NCBI RefSeq assembly: GCF_039954625.1
Contig: NZ_CP157199.1
Location: 558,001-622,000 of the forward strand
Direction of reading: 5' to 3'
Length of the DNA: 64,000 bases
Source of the DNA: Pontimicrobium sp. SW4
GTDB taxonomy: Bacteria; Bacteroidota; Bacteroidia; Flavobacteriales; Flavobacteriaceae
The position numbers were made by a program, and so were the translations under genes. The notes beneath the pieces are model-generated. The model had not been told where the DNA came from. It was given only the letters and a program-made list of their open reading frames with translations, and made no database searches. Below are positions 24,009 through 32,721 of the stretch, in pieces (the stretch's first letter is position 1; the number at the start of each line of letters is the position of its first letter).

Positions 24009-24148
24009 ATCAATGAGATCAATTTGATAGAAGTATTGAGATTTTTAACCATTATACCTATTAGTAAATAAAAGTAGCTATTTTACTATTAAACTAATGT
24101 GCAGTTGTATGCGTTTTTTCTTACGAAAATTTTCATTAATTTAGTTAA

Positions 24149-25417
24149 ATGCGGGAAGACTTTCTACACTATATATGGAAATATAAAAAGTTTGAGACAC
24201 TTCAATTACAAACAACAGGAGGTGAAGCAATTTCAATTACTAATATAGGAGCTCATAATCATAATTCAGGACCAGACTTTTTTAACGCTCTATTAGTAAT
24301 AGGTAAACAATTATGGGCTGGAAATGTTGAAATACATATTAAATCTAGTGATTGGTATGTTCATAACCATGAAAATGACAAAAATTATGACAATGTGATT
24401 TTGCATGTAGTTTGGGAACATGATATTGAAATATTTAGAAAAGATAAAACCGAAATACCAACTTTACAACTAAAAACATATGTTTCTAAAAATGTTTTGC
24501 AAAGCTTTGAAAAACTATTTTCCAAAAACGAAAAATGGATTAATTGTGAGAATGATTTTTCTTCGGTAGATGATTTTATTCTTCAAAATTGGTTAGAGCG
24601 TTTGTATTTTGAGCGTTTAGAAAGAAAAGCTAACGATATTGAGTGGCTTTTAAAACAGTCTAATAATAGTTGGGAAGAAGTGCTTTTTAAAATGCTTGCT
24701 AAAAATTTCGGATTAAAAGTAAATAGTGATGCTTTTTTAAGTTTAGCAAATTCATTTGATTTTTCGGTATTACGAAAACAACAATCTAAATTGCAAAGTA
24801 TAGAAGCCTTATTATTTGGACAAGCGGGATTACTTGATACAGATACTCAAGAACATTATTTAAATGAGCTACAAAAGGAGTATGAATTTATAAAAACTAA
24901 ATTCCAAATCAATACTATAGGAGTATTGTCTATACAATTTTTTAGGCTGCGACCATCAAATTTTCCTACCATTAGATTATCTCAATTAGCAAATTTATAT
25001 TATAAACACAGTAATTTATTTTCTAAAATAATTGAAGCAAAAACCACCAAAGACATTTATAATATATTTGATGTAAAAACGTCTGTGTTTTGGGAAACAC
25101 ATTATACCTTAAATAAAACGTCAAAGCGTTCCGCTAAAAAGCTAACGAATTCATTTGTTGACCTTTTAATTATTAATACCATTGCACCATTAAAGTTTTC
25201 ATATGCAAAACATCAAGGGAAAATAGCAAATGATATTATTCTAAACATTATACAGCAGTTACCTTCGGAGAAAAATGAAGTTGTTAATAAGTTTAATACT
25301 TTAAAAAATGTATCTAAATCGGCATTTTATTCACAAGCTTTATTACAATTAAAAAATGAATACTGTGATAAAAATAAATGTTTGCAATGCGCTATTGGAA
25401 GTGTATTAATTTCATAG
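24149..25417 (+). CDS. DUF2851 family protein
   Basis: 422 residues. The N-terminal block REDFLHYIWKYKKF, the repeated glycines of NIGAHNHNSGPDFFNALLVI and the AGNVEIHIKSSDWYVHNH segment are the hallmarks of this Bacteroidota family. The C-terminus holds a CDKNKCLQCAIG cysteine cluster. No signal peptide or membrane helix. The fold and function are unknown. It begins a run of plus-strand genes (PspC, K+ channel). Confidence 0.88.
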   Translation: MREDFLHYIWKYKKFETLQLQTTGGEAISITNIGAHNHNSGPDFFNALLVIGKQLWAGNVEIHIKSSDWYVHNHENDKNYDNVILHVVWEHDIEIFRKDKTEIPTLQLKTYVSKNVLQSFEKLFSKNEKWINCENDFSSVDDFILQNWLERLYFERLERKANDIEWLLKQSNNSWEEVLFKMLAKNFGLKVNSDAFLSLANSFDFSVLRKQQSKLQSIEALLFGQAGLLDTDTQEHYLNELQKEYEFIKTKFQINTIGVLSIQFFRLRPSNFPTIRLSQLANLYYKHSNLFSKIIEAKTTKDIYNIFDVKTSVFWETHYTLNKTSKRSAKKLTNSFVDLLIINTIAPLKFSYAKHQGKIANDIILNIIQQLPSEKNEVVNKFNTLKNVSKSAFYSQALLQLKNEYCDKNKCLQCAIGSVLIS

Positions 25418-25523
25418 ATTTAATTAACTTGCAATATAAAATGAGCTTATGTAAATTCGATATTTATCCAAATTATAATTAGCGCATTACATTTAACAAA
25501 CAAATAAATAAGTAACAATCATC

Positions 25524-25751
25524 ATGAATATTTTCTATAAAACGTTACTATATTTCCAAAAACACGGCTATTATGTGTGTCAGCGTATTGCAGATCGCTT
25601 GGGAATTAGGGCTAAAGTGGTAAGAACATCTTTTATGTACTTAACCTTTGTAACACTTGGGTTTGGTTTTGCACTCTACTTATTTATAGCGTTCTGGATG
25701 CGAATTAAAGATTTATTATACACTAAACGAAGCTCGGTTTTTGATTTATAA
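25524..25751 (+). CDS. PspC-domain small membrane protein
   Basis: 75 residues. A PspC-like pattern: cytoplasmic start with CQRIADRLGIRAKVVRTSF, then one membrane helix (about 38-57, TFVTLGFGFALYLFIAFW). PspC proteins sense membrane stress in proteobacteria; small stand-alone forms are common in Bacteroidota with no known partner. It lies 3 bases before the K+ channel gene, so the two are co-transcribed. Confidence 0.82.
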   Translation: MNIFYKTLLYFQKHGYYVCQRIADRLGIRAKVVRTSFMYLTFVTLGFGFALYLFIAFWMRIKDLLYTKRSSVFDL

Positions 25752-25754
25752 ATT

Positions 25755-26786
25755 ATGACAAACCCTTTAATTAAAGTATTTAGATCTAAAGTTAATACAG
25801 CGATAACCCTATTACTCATCTTGCTTTGTATTGGAGTAATAGGTTTTAAGTATCTAAATGAATATACATGGTTAGATGCTTTCTATATGACTGTAATTAC
25901 AATAACAACAGTTGGATTTAAAGAAGTTGGAGGTTCACTGGATTCTCAATCAAAGATTTTTACTATTTTTCTTATTCTTACTAGTGTTGTAATAGTAGGC
26001 TATGCAATAAAAGTTATTACAGAATATATTATCACAAAAAATAATGTTGAAGAACTAAAACAAAAAAAAATGCAAAAAAAGATTGATGCACTTTCTAACC
26101 ATGTTATTATTTGTGGTTATGGAAGAAATGGAAAACAAGCAGCTAAAAAGTTGTTGGCTCATAAAAGGTCTTTTGTTGTTATTGAGGCAAAAAAAGAAAC
26201 GGTTGATAAACATCAAAGCGATATGGTGCCTTTTGTATATGGAAATGCAAATGAAGACGATATACTAATGCAAGCAGGAGTTGATAGAGCTAGTTGCTTA
26301 ATTTCGGCACTACCAAGTGATTCTGATAATGTTTTTGTGGTGCTTTCTGCTAGACAGATAAATAAAGACATACGCATAATAAGTCGAGCTTCACAAGAAA
26401 CTACCTATGGTAAATTAAAACTTGCAGGCGCAAATAACGTAATCCTACCAGATAAAATTGGAGGAGATCATATGGCTTCATTAGTAGTGGTTCCAGATTT
26501 ATTGGAGTTTATTGATAATCTTTCAATAGTAGGTGAGACTAATATAAATATTGAAGAAATCTCTGTTGAACATTTGTACGATACATCTCAAATAAAAACC
26601 ATAAGAGATTTAGATTTACGTAAAAAAACAGGCTGTAATGTTATAGGTTATAAAAATGAAAATGGCGAATACTTGATAAATCCAGAAGCTGAGCAAAAAT
26701 TAAATCCAAATTCCAAAGTGATTGTTTTAGGACGACCAGAGCAGATACAGAAGTTGAATTCATTATATAATATAGAAGTTGAGTAG
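25755..26786 (+). CDS. Two-helix potassium channel with RCK domain
   Basis: 343 residues. Two membrane helices (about 15-32 and 70-90) flank a pore loop with selectivity filter TTVGF (51-55), continuing KEVG instead of the usual GD. A cytoplasmic RCK N-domain follows (about 112-235) with the Rossmann motif CGYGRNGKQ, then an RCK C-terminal domain (about 255-343). It is built like MthK or Kch: K+ flow gated by a ligand at the RCK ring. The glycine-aspartate after the filter is replaced, which may alter conductance. Confidence 0.92.
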   Translation: MTNPLIKVFRSKVNTAITLLLILLCIGVIGFKYLNEYTWLDAFYMTVITITTVGFKEVGGSLDSQSKIFTIFLILTSVVIVGYAIKVITEYIITKNNVEELKQKKMQKKIDALSNHVIICGYGRNGKQAAKKLLAHKRSFVVIEAKKETVDKHQSDMVPFVYGNANEDDILMQAGVDRASCLISALPSDSDNVFVVLSARQINKDIRIISRASQETTYGKLKLAGANNVILPDKIGGDHMASLVVVPDLLEFIDNLSIVGETNINIEEISVEHLYDTSQIKTIRDLDLRKKTGCNVIGYKNENGEYLINPEAEQKLNPNSKVIVLGRPEQIQKLNSLYNIEVE

Positions 26787-26885
26787 GCTTTTTAACAACC
26801 AATGTTTTAAAAACTCATTTTTTTTTAGCATCTTGCTTGCTTCAAACATAAAATTGAAATAAACTACTAACTAATATTTTTAACT

Positions 26886-28520
26886 ATGAAGAAATATCTT
26901 CTTTCAATGTTTACCCTTATTTTACCAATTTTAACATTCGCTCAAGAAGCTGAAAAAGGCCTAGATGAAAAAATAAATGATGCCTTTATGCCAGTTGCTA
27001 CTTGGTGGGAAGGTTTTGTATTAACTACAGTGCCTATAGCTGGTAAAGATGTCCCATTTGTTGTTATTCTTTTAGTTGTAGGAGCAACATTTTTTACTAT
27101 TTATTTTAAGTTTCCAAGTTTTACAAAATTTGGATTGGCAATTAATACAGTAAGAGGAAAATATGACGAGATAGAAGGAGGGCACCATGCTGGAAAAACA
27201 GAATTAGCAATTGATGGAGATATTCCTGATACTATTAGAGATGAAAGCAAAGAAGGGGAAGTCAGTCACTTCCAAGCTTTAGCAACCGCAGTTTCTGGAA
27301 CTGTTGGTTTAGGAAATATTGCAGGTGTAGCTGTAGCAATTGCTTTAGGTGGTCCTGGAGCAACATTCTGGATGATTGTTTGTGGATTAATAGGGATGTC
27401 AACAAAATTTGTTGAATGTACGCTAGGTGTAAAATATAGAGATGTCGGTCCAGATGGAACGGTATATGGTGGACCAATGTATTATATGTCTAAAGGATTA
27501 AAAGAACGAGGCTTTGCAGGAATAGGAAAAGTGCTTGCCGTAATTTTTGCAGTTCTATGTATTGGAGCTTCATTTGGAGGTGGTAATGCTTTCCAATCTA
27601 ACCAAGCAACAGTTCAAATTACATCAATGTTAGGATTAGAAGGTGGTTCAATGGGGTTTGTTATTGGAATCATTTTAGCCATCTTAGTTGGTATTGTAAT
27701 TATTGGAGGTATTAAACGTATTGCTAGTATTACTGAAAAAATTGTACCATTTATGGCCGGAATCTATGTGCTTGCGGCTTTAGTGATAATTTTTGCAAAC
27801 TTTAGTGATATAGGAACGGCTTTCGGATTAATATTTGATGGAGCATTTACACCTATGGCTGGACTTGGTGGTCTAGTTGGTGTACTTATTGTAGGTTTTC
27901 AACGTGCAGCATTCTCAAACGAAGCAGGAGCAGGATCTGCTGCTATTGCGCATTCAGCTGTTAAAACAAAATATCCAGCATCTGAAGGTGTAGTTGCTTT
28001 ATTAGAACCATTTATCGACACAGTTGTAATTTGTACAATGACCGCTTTGGTTATTATTTTCTTTAATATAGATGGTGGAAATATGCAAAGTGTGTTCCAA
28101 TATGGAGCAGCTGGAGAATCATCAAGTAGTGTATTGTTAAATGCGGATGGAAGTTCAATTGGAGGAGTAGATTTAACATCTATGGCTTTTGATTCTGTAA
28201 TACCTGGATTCTCTTATATATTAACAATAGCTATTATATTGTTTGCATTCTCAACAATGATTTCTTGGTCATATTATGGACTTCAATCTTGGAAATATTT
28301 ATTCGGAAAAGGAAAAACTGCTGATACAGTATACAAAGTATTATTCTTAGTATTTATAGTAATTGGTGCAGCTGCAACTTTAGATGCAGTAATTAAATTT
28401 TCTGATGCCATGATATTAGCATTAGTATTTCCAAATATGATAGGTCTATTCTTCTTATTCCCTAAAGTGAGAGAAGAAATGGCTAAGTATGTTTCGGCAA
28501 TTAGAGGTAGTAAAGAATAA
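26886..28520 (+). CDS. Sodium:alanine symporter (AGCS family)
   Basis: 544 residues with about ten membrane helices. Family features: TAVSGTVGLGNIAGVAVA, IALGGPGATFWMIV, RAAFSNEAGAGSAAIAHSA and the later FSTMISWSYYG. It should take up alanine or glycine with Na+. An N-terminal segment (1-19, ending TFAQ) looks like a cleavable signal peptide, which would place the mature N-terminus outside; the next 30 residues precede the first transport helix. It is a single gene before the HhH protein. Confidence 0.93.
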   Translation: MKKYLLSMFTLILPILTFAQEAEKGLDEKINDAFMPVATWWEGFVLTTVPIAGKDVPFVVILLVVGATFFTIYFKFPSFTKFGLAINTVRGKYDEIEGGHHAGKTELAIDGDIPDTIRDESKEGEVSHFQALATAVSGTVGLGNIAGVAVAIALGGPGATFWMIVCGLIGMSTKFVECTLGVKYRDVGPDGTVYGGPMYYMSKGLKERGFAGIGKVLAVIFAVLCIGASFGGGNAFQSNQATVQITSMLGLEGGSMGFVIGIILAILVGIVIIGGIKRIASITEKIVPFMAGIYVLAALVIIFANFSDIGTAFGLIFDGAFTPMAGLGGLVGVLIVGFQRAAFSNEAGAGSAAIAHSAVKTKYPASEGVVALLEPFIDTVVICTMTALVIIFFNIDGGNMQSVFQYGAAGESSSSVLLNADGSSIGGVDLTSMAFDSVIPGFSYILTIAIILFAFSTMISWSYYGLQSWKYLFGKGKTADTVYKVLFLVFIVIGAAATLDAVIKFSDAMILALVFPNMIGLFFLFPKVREEMAKYVSAIRGSKE

Positions 28521-28535
28521 ACTAAAATATATATT

Positions 28536-29405
28536 ATGAAGAAATCCCATTTCAAGTTCACAAAAGGACAACGAAGTGGGATTTTTTTATTGTTATTAAT
28601 CATCTTAATTATGCAAAGTCTATACTATTTTGTAGACTTTTCTTCAAAAGATATCCCAATTAATAAAGATGAATTAATAGTATTTCAAAACGAAATAGAC
28701 TCGTTGCGTTTAGTTGAAATAGAAGCACAGCAATCAAAAATATTTCCATTCAACCCAAATTACATTACTGATTATAAAGGATACACATTAGGAATGTTGC
28801 CAGAAGAAATAGATAGGCTATTAAAATTTCGAGAACAGAACAAATGGGTAAATTCCACAAAGCAATTTCAAGAGGTTACAAAAGTTTCCGATTCTTTATT
28901 AAATGCTATATCCCCATATTTTAAATTCCCAGAATGGGTTACAAACCCTAAACCAAAAGCTAGCTTTAAATATCAAAATGACACGCCTAAAACATTTATA
29001 CAAAAAATAGATTTAAACACAGCAACAGCAAAACAATTACAGGGAATTAATGGGATTGGAGAAAAATTATCAGATAGAATTATTAAGTTTAGAAATAAGT
29101 TCGAAGGTGGTTTTATTGATGATGTCCAGTTACAAGATGTTTACGGAATATCACTTGAAGTAATGGAAAGGTTGTTAAACGAGTTTACAGTAAAAACACC
29201 AAGACAAATAAAAAAAATTAGGTTAAACTCTACGTCTATTGAACAGCTTGTGACTATTCAGCATATAGACTACGAGATTGCTTACGAAATTTTAGACCAA
29301 CGGATCTTAAGAGAAGGTTTCAAATCTTTGGATGACTTAACCAAAGTAAAAGGCTTTCCAGTCGATAAAATTGAGATAATTAAATTATATTTGACCCTCA
29401 ATTAA
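28536..29405 (+). CDS. ComEA-like helix-hairpin-helix protein
   Basis: 289 residues. One N-terminal membrane helix (about 14-31) anchors a periplasmic or extracytoplasmic part with several helix-hairpin-helix motifs: around 70-110, the best match DLNTATAKQLQGINGIGEKL near 165-185, and a third near 235-285. This layout matches ComEA, the DNA receptor of natural transformation, but Bacteroidota carry many such proteins without proof of DNA uptake. It lies 15 bases after the symporter gene. Confidence 0.82.
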   Translation: MKKSHFKFTKGQRSGIFLLLLIILIMQSLYYFVDFSSKDIPINKDELIVFQNEIDSLRLVEIEAQQSKIFPFNPNYITDYKGYTLGMLPEEIDRLLKFREQNKWVNSTKQFQEVTKVSDSLLNAISPYFKFPEWVTNPKPKASFKYQNDTPKTFIQKIDLNTATAKQLQGINGIGEKLSDRIIKFRNKFEGGFIDDVQLQDVYGISLEVMERLLNEFTVKTPRQIKKIRLNSTSIEQLVTIQHIDYEIAYEILDQRILREGFKSLDDLTKVKGFPVDKIEIIKLYLTLN

Positions 29406-29425
29406 TACGTACCAATTACATAGCT

Positions 29426-30565
29426 ATGAATTTTAATTATAGTGAAGAGCAATTACTAATTGCAGCTTCAGCTAAAGATTTTTCAGAACAATATATTAGA
29501 CCCAATATCATGGAGTGGGATGAAGCTCAAATTTTCCCTGTTGAACTTTTTAAAAGAGCTGGACAAATGGGCTTTATGGGTATTTTTGTAGATGAAAAAT
29601 ATGGAGGTTCAGGACTTGGCTACCATGAATATATTGCCATTATAGAAGAAATTTCAAAAGTCGACCCTTCAATAGGATTATCAGTAGCAGCTCATAATTC
29701 GCTTTGTACAGGACACATTTATTATTTTGGAAACGAAATCCAAAAACAAAAATGGTTACCTAAACTAACATCAGCCGAATGGATTGGAGCTTGGGGATTA
29801 ACTGAGCATAATACAGGAAGTGATGCTGGAGGAATGAATACTACAGCTATTAAAGATGGAGATTATTATGTACTTAATGGAGCAAAGAATTTTATTACTC
29901 ATGGAAAAAGTGGAGATGTTGCTGTTGTAATAGCAAGAACAGGAGATAAAGGTGATTCTCGTGGCATGTCTGCTTTTGTGATAGAAAAAGGTACACCAGG
30001 ATTTACTTCGGGTAAGAAAGAAGATAAATTAGGAATGCGTGCAAGTGAAACAGCAGAACTAGTGTTTGATAATTGTCGTATACATAAAGATAATATGTTA
30101 GGAGAAGAAGGCGAAGGATTTATTCAATCATTAAAAGTATTGGATGGTGGACGAATATCAATTGGAGCTTTGTCTTTGGGGATAGCGAAAGGCGCCTATG
30201 AAGCATCCTTAAAATATTCTAAAGAGCGTCATCAATTTGGTAAACCTATATCAAGCTTTCAAGGTATTTCATTTAAATTGGCTGATATGGCTACCGAAAT
30301 TGAAGCATCAGAGTTATTACTTCATAAAGCTGCATCTAAAAAAAATGCAGGCGAACGTATGACAACCATTGGCGCCATGGCAAAAATGTATGCAAGTGAA
30401 GTATGTGTAAAAGTAGCTAATGATGCTGTTCAAATTCATGGAGGCTACGGATACACAAAAGAGTTTCCTGTGGAAAAATTTTATAGAGACTCTAAGTTAT
30501 GTACTATTGGAGAAGGCACAACCGAAATTCAAAAATTGGTAATCGCTAGAAATATTTTAAAATAA
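29426..30565 (+). CDS. Acyl-CoA dehydrogenase
   Basis: 379 residues, standard length. FAD-dependent alpha,beta-dehydrogenation of an acyl-CoA in the cytoplasm. Motifs: GAWGLTEHNTGSDAGG (FAD and substrate loop), the RHQFGKPISSFQ block, VQIHGGYGYTKEF, and the catalytic base region TIGEGTTEIQ. The glutamate position corresponds to the short-/branched-chain dehydrogenases, but chain-length preference cannot be decided. It sits 20 bases after the HhH gene and upstream of rpsU. Confidence 0.94.
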   Translation: MNFNYSEEQLLIAASAKDFSEQYIRPNIMEWDEAQIFPVELFKRAGQMGFMGIFVDEKYGGSGLGYHEYIAIIEEISKVDPSIGLSVAAHNSLCTGHIYYFGNEIQKQKWLPKLTSAEWIGAWGLTEHNTGSDAGGMNTTAIKDGDYYVLNGAKNFITHGKSGDVAVVIARTGDKGDSRGMSAFVIEKGTPGFTSGKKEDKLGMRASETAELVFDNCRIHKDNMLGEEGEGFIQSLKVLDGGRISIGALSLGIAKGAYEASLKYSKERHQFGKPISSFQGISFKLADMATEIEASELLLHKAASKKNAGERMTTIGAMAKMYASEVCVKVANDAVQIHGGYGYTKEFPVEKFYRDSKLCTIGEGTTEIQKLVIARNILK

Positions 30566-30577
30566 AATATAATTGCG

Positions 30578-30608
30578 TTTGTAATTTTATAATAAATTAT
30601 ATATTTGC
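30578..30608 (+). promoter_or_regulatory. Consensus promoter of rpsU (TTTG-N18-TATATTTGC)
   Basis: TTTG at 30578-30581 and TATATTTGC at 30600-30608, an 18-base spacer: a full match to the Bacteroidota housekeeping promoter. The predicted leader is about 30 bases and carries the Shine-Dalgarno. Confidence 0.8.
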
Positions 30609-30628
30609 AAACCAAAATTCTAAAAGAG

Positions 30629-30635
30629 AGGAGGT
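30629..30635 (+). promoter_or_regulatory. Strong Shine-Dalgarno AGGAGGT of rpsU
   Basis: AGGAGGT, complementary to the 16S rRNA 3' end, ends 9 bases before the ATG at 30645. No other gene start I inspected in this window has a comparable site, in keeping with the scarcity of Shine-Dalgarno sequences in Bacteroidota. In Flavobacterium johnsoniae the rpsU Shine-Dalgarno is known to serve autoregulation through bS21. Confidence 0.85.
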
Positions 30636-30644
30636 TAAGACACT

Positions 30645-30839
30645 ATGTTAATAATACCAATTAAAGAAGGAGAAAATATAGATAGAGCGCTAAAGCGTTT
30701 TAAGAGAAAGTTTGATAAAACTGGAACGAAAAGAATGTTACAAACACGTAAGCAGTTTACAAAACCTTCGGTAGCGCGTAGAGCTCAAATTCAAAAAGCG
30801 CAATACATCCAAAGATTAAGAGATGCAGAAGAAGTTTAA
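30645..30839 (+). CDS. rpsU: 30S ribosomal protein bS21
   Basis: 64 residues with the family core ENIDRALKRFKRKFDKTG and a basic C-terminal helix. In Flavobacteriia bS21, with bS6 and bS18, helps bury the anti-Shine-Dalgarno end of 16S rRNA, so most messages are translated without Shine-Dalgarno pairing. The strong site in front of this gene suggests that ribosomes lacking bS21, with a free anti-Shine-Dalgarno, translate it preferentially, a feedback loop. It has its own promoter and a terminator. Confidence 0.97.
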   Translation: MLIIPIKEGENIDRALKRFKRKFDKTGTKRMLQTRKQFTKPSVARRAQIQKAQYIQRLRDAEEV

Positions 30840-30859
30840 ACTTATATAAACAAATACAT

Positions 30860-30893
30860 AAAAATCCCACAATGAAAATTGTGGGATTTTTTT
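30860..30893 (+). terminator. Rho-independent terminator of rpsU
   Basis: Perfect 12-bp stem AAATCCCACAAT/ATTGTGGGATTT with GAAA loop and T-tract. Confidence 0.92.
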
Positions 30894-30954
30894 ATTCAAA
30901 AAAGAAGCGCAACCATTTTTAAGTTTTGTATTTTTAAAAGCCTAATACATATCA

Positions 30955-31842
30955 ATGTCCTTATCATCTTTTAAAGATTACCTATTATTAGAAAAGAAAT
31001 ACTCCAAGCATACAGTAAATGCTTATGCGAAGGATTTAAGTGACTTTACAAAATTCAATCAAGAATGTTTTAATCAAGTAAGTATTGATAAAGCTAACTA
31101 CTCACAAATTAGAAATTGGATTATTAGTTTAGTAGATTCAGGTTTAGAAAACAGAACTGTAAACAGAAAAGTATCTTCACTAAACACTTATTATAAATTT
31201 CTACTAAAAACAGAAGAAATAAAAGTAAACCCTTTATCTAAACATAAAGCACTTAAGGTTAGTAAAAAAATTCAAATTCCTTTTTCGCAAGAAGAAGTGA
31301 ATATGGTATTAGATGAGTTTAATTTTGATAATTCTTTTGAAGGAGTAAGAGATAAGTTGATAATCGAATTATTTTACTCTACTGGAATTAGACGTATCGA
31401 GTTAGTGCAACTACAGTTAAAAGATGTTGATAATGCAAATAAAACACTTAAAGTTTTAGGAAAGAGAAATAAGGAACGCTATTTACCGTTATTAGAATCT
31501 GTATTGGATACAATTAAAGTATATATAAGTAATAGAAATAGATTAGAAAAGATTGTAGATAAAGAAACCTTATTTCTAACCAAAAAGGGTCATAAAATTT
31601 ACGAAACTCTTGTTTACAGAATAATAAATAACTATTTTAGTAAGGCATCAACTAAAGTAAAAAAGAGTCCACATATATTAAGGCATTCATTTGCAACTCA
31701 CTTACTAAATCAAGGTGCCGATTTAAATGCTGTTAAAGAATTACTTGGGCATTCCAGTTTAGCTGCTACCCAAGTGTATACTCATAATAGTATTGCCGAA
31801 CTTAAAAAAGTATATGCTAAATCACATCCAAGAAATAAATAA
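30955..31842 (+). CDS. Tyrosine recombinase XerC/XerD type
   Basis: 295 residues, the usual Xer size. N-terminal SAM-like core-binding domain (1-85: YLLLEKKYSKHTVNAYAKDL) and C-terminal catalytic domain. Catalytic residues appear in order: Arg in YSTGIRRIELVQL, Lys in LGKRNKERYLPL, HxLRH (PHILRHSFATHLL), then LGHSSLAATQVYTH with the histidine and nucleophilic tyrosine. Its fixed position between rpsU and hpf in flavobacteria and lack of phage genes support a role in resolving chromosome dimers at dif. Whether it is XerC or XerD is undecided. Confidence 0.93.
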   Translation: MSLSSFKDYLLLEKKYSKHTVNAYAKDLSDFTKFNQECFNQVSIDKANYSQIRNWIISLVDSGLENRTVNRKVSSLNTYYKFLLKTEEIKVNPLSKHKALKVSKKIQIPFSQEEVNMVLDEFNFDNSFEGVRDKLIIELFYSTGIRRIELVQLQLKDVDNANKTLKVLGKRNKERYLPLLESVLDTIKVYISNRNRLEKIVDKETLFLTKKGHKIYETLVYRIINNYFSKASTKVKKSPHILRHSFATHLLNQGADLNAVKELLGHSSLAATQVYTHNSIAELKKVYAKSHPRNK

Positions 31843-31877
31843 ACACTAAAATATTGTCTAACTAAAAAAAGTAAAAG

Positions 31878-32180
31878 ATGAAAGTAAATACGCAATCAGT
31901 TAACTTTAATGCAGACCAAAAATTAATAGACTTTATTCAAAAGCGAATGGACAAGTTAGAATTGTATTATGACAAAGTCATTAAATCCGATGTGTTTCTG
32001 AAAGTAGAAAACACTAGTAATAAACAAAATAAAATATTTGAAGCTAAAGTACATGTACCAGGAGATAGTTTTGTTGTGAAAAAACAATGTAAAAGCTTTG
32101 AAGAAGGTGCAGATATGGCAGTTGCATCCTTAGAAAGACAGCTAAAAAAGAGAAAAGAAAAACTAAGAACATATTTATAG
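31878..32180 (+). CDS. hpf: Ribosome hibernation-promoting factor (short HPF/RaiA type)
   Basis: 100 residues, the short form without the dimerising C-terminal domain. Pattern of the family: INFNADQKLIDFIQKRMDKL-like start (here SVNFNADQKLIDFIQKRM), FLKVEN strand, VHVPGDSFVVKKQ and a basic terminal helix LERQLKKRKEKLR. It binds the 30S decoding centre in stationary phase. It lies 35 bases after the recombinase gene, just ahead of the tRNA cluster. Confidence 0.93.
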   Translation: MKVNTQSVNFNADQKLIDFIQKRMDKLELYYDKVIKSDVFLKVENTSNKQNKIFEAKVHVPGDSFVVKKQCKSFEEGADMAVASLERQLKKRKEKLRTYL

Positions 32181-32201
32181 AGAAAATTTCTCAAAAAATG
32201 T

Positions 32202-32232
32202 TTTGAAACAAAAAAAATATATATACATTTGC
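32202..32232 (+). promoter_or_regulatory. Consensus promoter of the tRNA-tuf cluster (TTTG-N18-TACATTTGC)
   Basis: TTTG at 32202-32205 and TACATTTGC at 32224-32232 with an 18-base spacer, about 50 bases upstream of the first tRNA. Confidence 0.8.
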
Positions 32233-32258
32233 AGTCCGTTAGAAATAGCGGACTTTTT
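32233..32258 (+). terminator. Hairpin with T-tract overlapping the tRNA promoter start region
   Basis: Stem AGTCCGTTA/TAGCGGACT (one G-T pair) with GAAA loop, followed by TTTT. It can end read-through from xer-hpf. Because the predicted start of the tRNA transcript falls within its left arm, it may not form in that transcript. Confidence 0.65.
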
Positions 32259-32282
32259 GTTGCGTTAAAAACAACAAAATAA

Positions 32283-32356
32283 GCCGATGTAGCTCAGCTG
32301 GCTAGAGCAGCTGATTTGTAATCAGCAGGTCGTGGGTTCGAGTCCCTCCATCGGCT
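32283..32356 (+). tRNA. tRNA-Thr (TGT)
   Basis: 74 bases. Acceptor GCCGATG/CATCGGC, D arm with GCTCAGCTGGCTAGAGC, anticodon loop TTTGTAA, T arm with GGTTCGAGTCC. Discriminator T; no encoded CCA. Confidence 0.97.
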
Positions 32357-32391
32357 CAAGTTCTTTTAAAGACTGATGATTTTTTATAATT

Positions 32392-32473
<82 letters not shown>

Positions 32474-32498
32474 CATTTTAAAGGATTTAAAAAAAATT

Positions 32499-32571
32499 GC
32501 GGGAGTAGCTCAGTTGGTAGAGCGTCAGCCTTCCAAGCTGAATGTCGCCGGTTCGAACCCGGTCTCCCGCT
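32499..32571 (+). tRNA. tRNA-Gly (TCC)
   Basis: 73 bases. Acceptor GCGGGAG/CTCCCGC, anticodon loop CTTCCAA between TCAGC and GCTGA, T loop GGTTCGAACCC. Discriminator T; CCA not encoded. Confidence 0.97.
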
Positions 32572-32585
32572 CTAATTTTTTTTTG

Positions 32586-32657
32586 GCCGGTGTAGCTCAG
32601 GGGTAGAGCGTTTCCTTGGTAAGGAAGAGGTCACGGGTTCAAATCCCGTCATTGGCT
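32586..32657 (+). tRNA. tRNA-Thr (GGT)
   Basis: 72 bases. Acceptor GCCGGTG/CATTGGC with two G-T pairs, anticodon loop TTGGTAA, T loop GGTTCAAATCC. Discriminator T; CCA not encoded. It precedes tuf by 64 bases. Confidence 0.96.
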
Positions 32658-32721
32658 CTTATAAAGATTTAAAAATTTTGAACACTAATATTATTATATA
32701 ACTAAGATTAAATTTTAAATC

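Noticed and set aside
30955..31842. Tyrosine recombinase as a phage or island integrase
   Set aside because: Its size and place between rpsU and hpf match chromosomal Xer proteins, and no phage, attachment-site or island genes are nearby; the tRNAs further on are intact.
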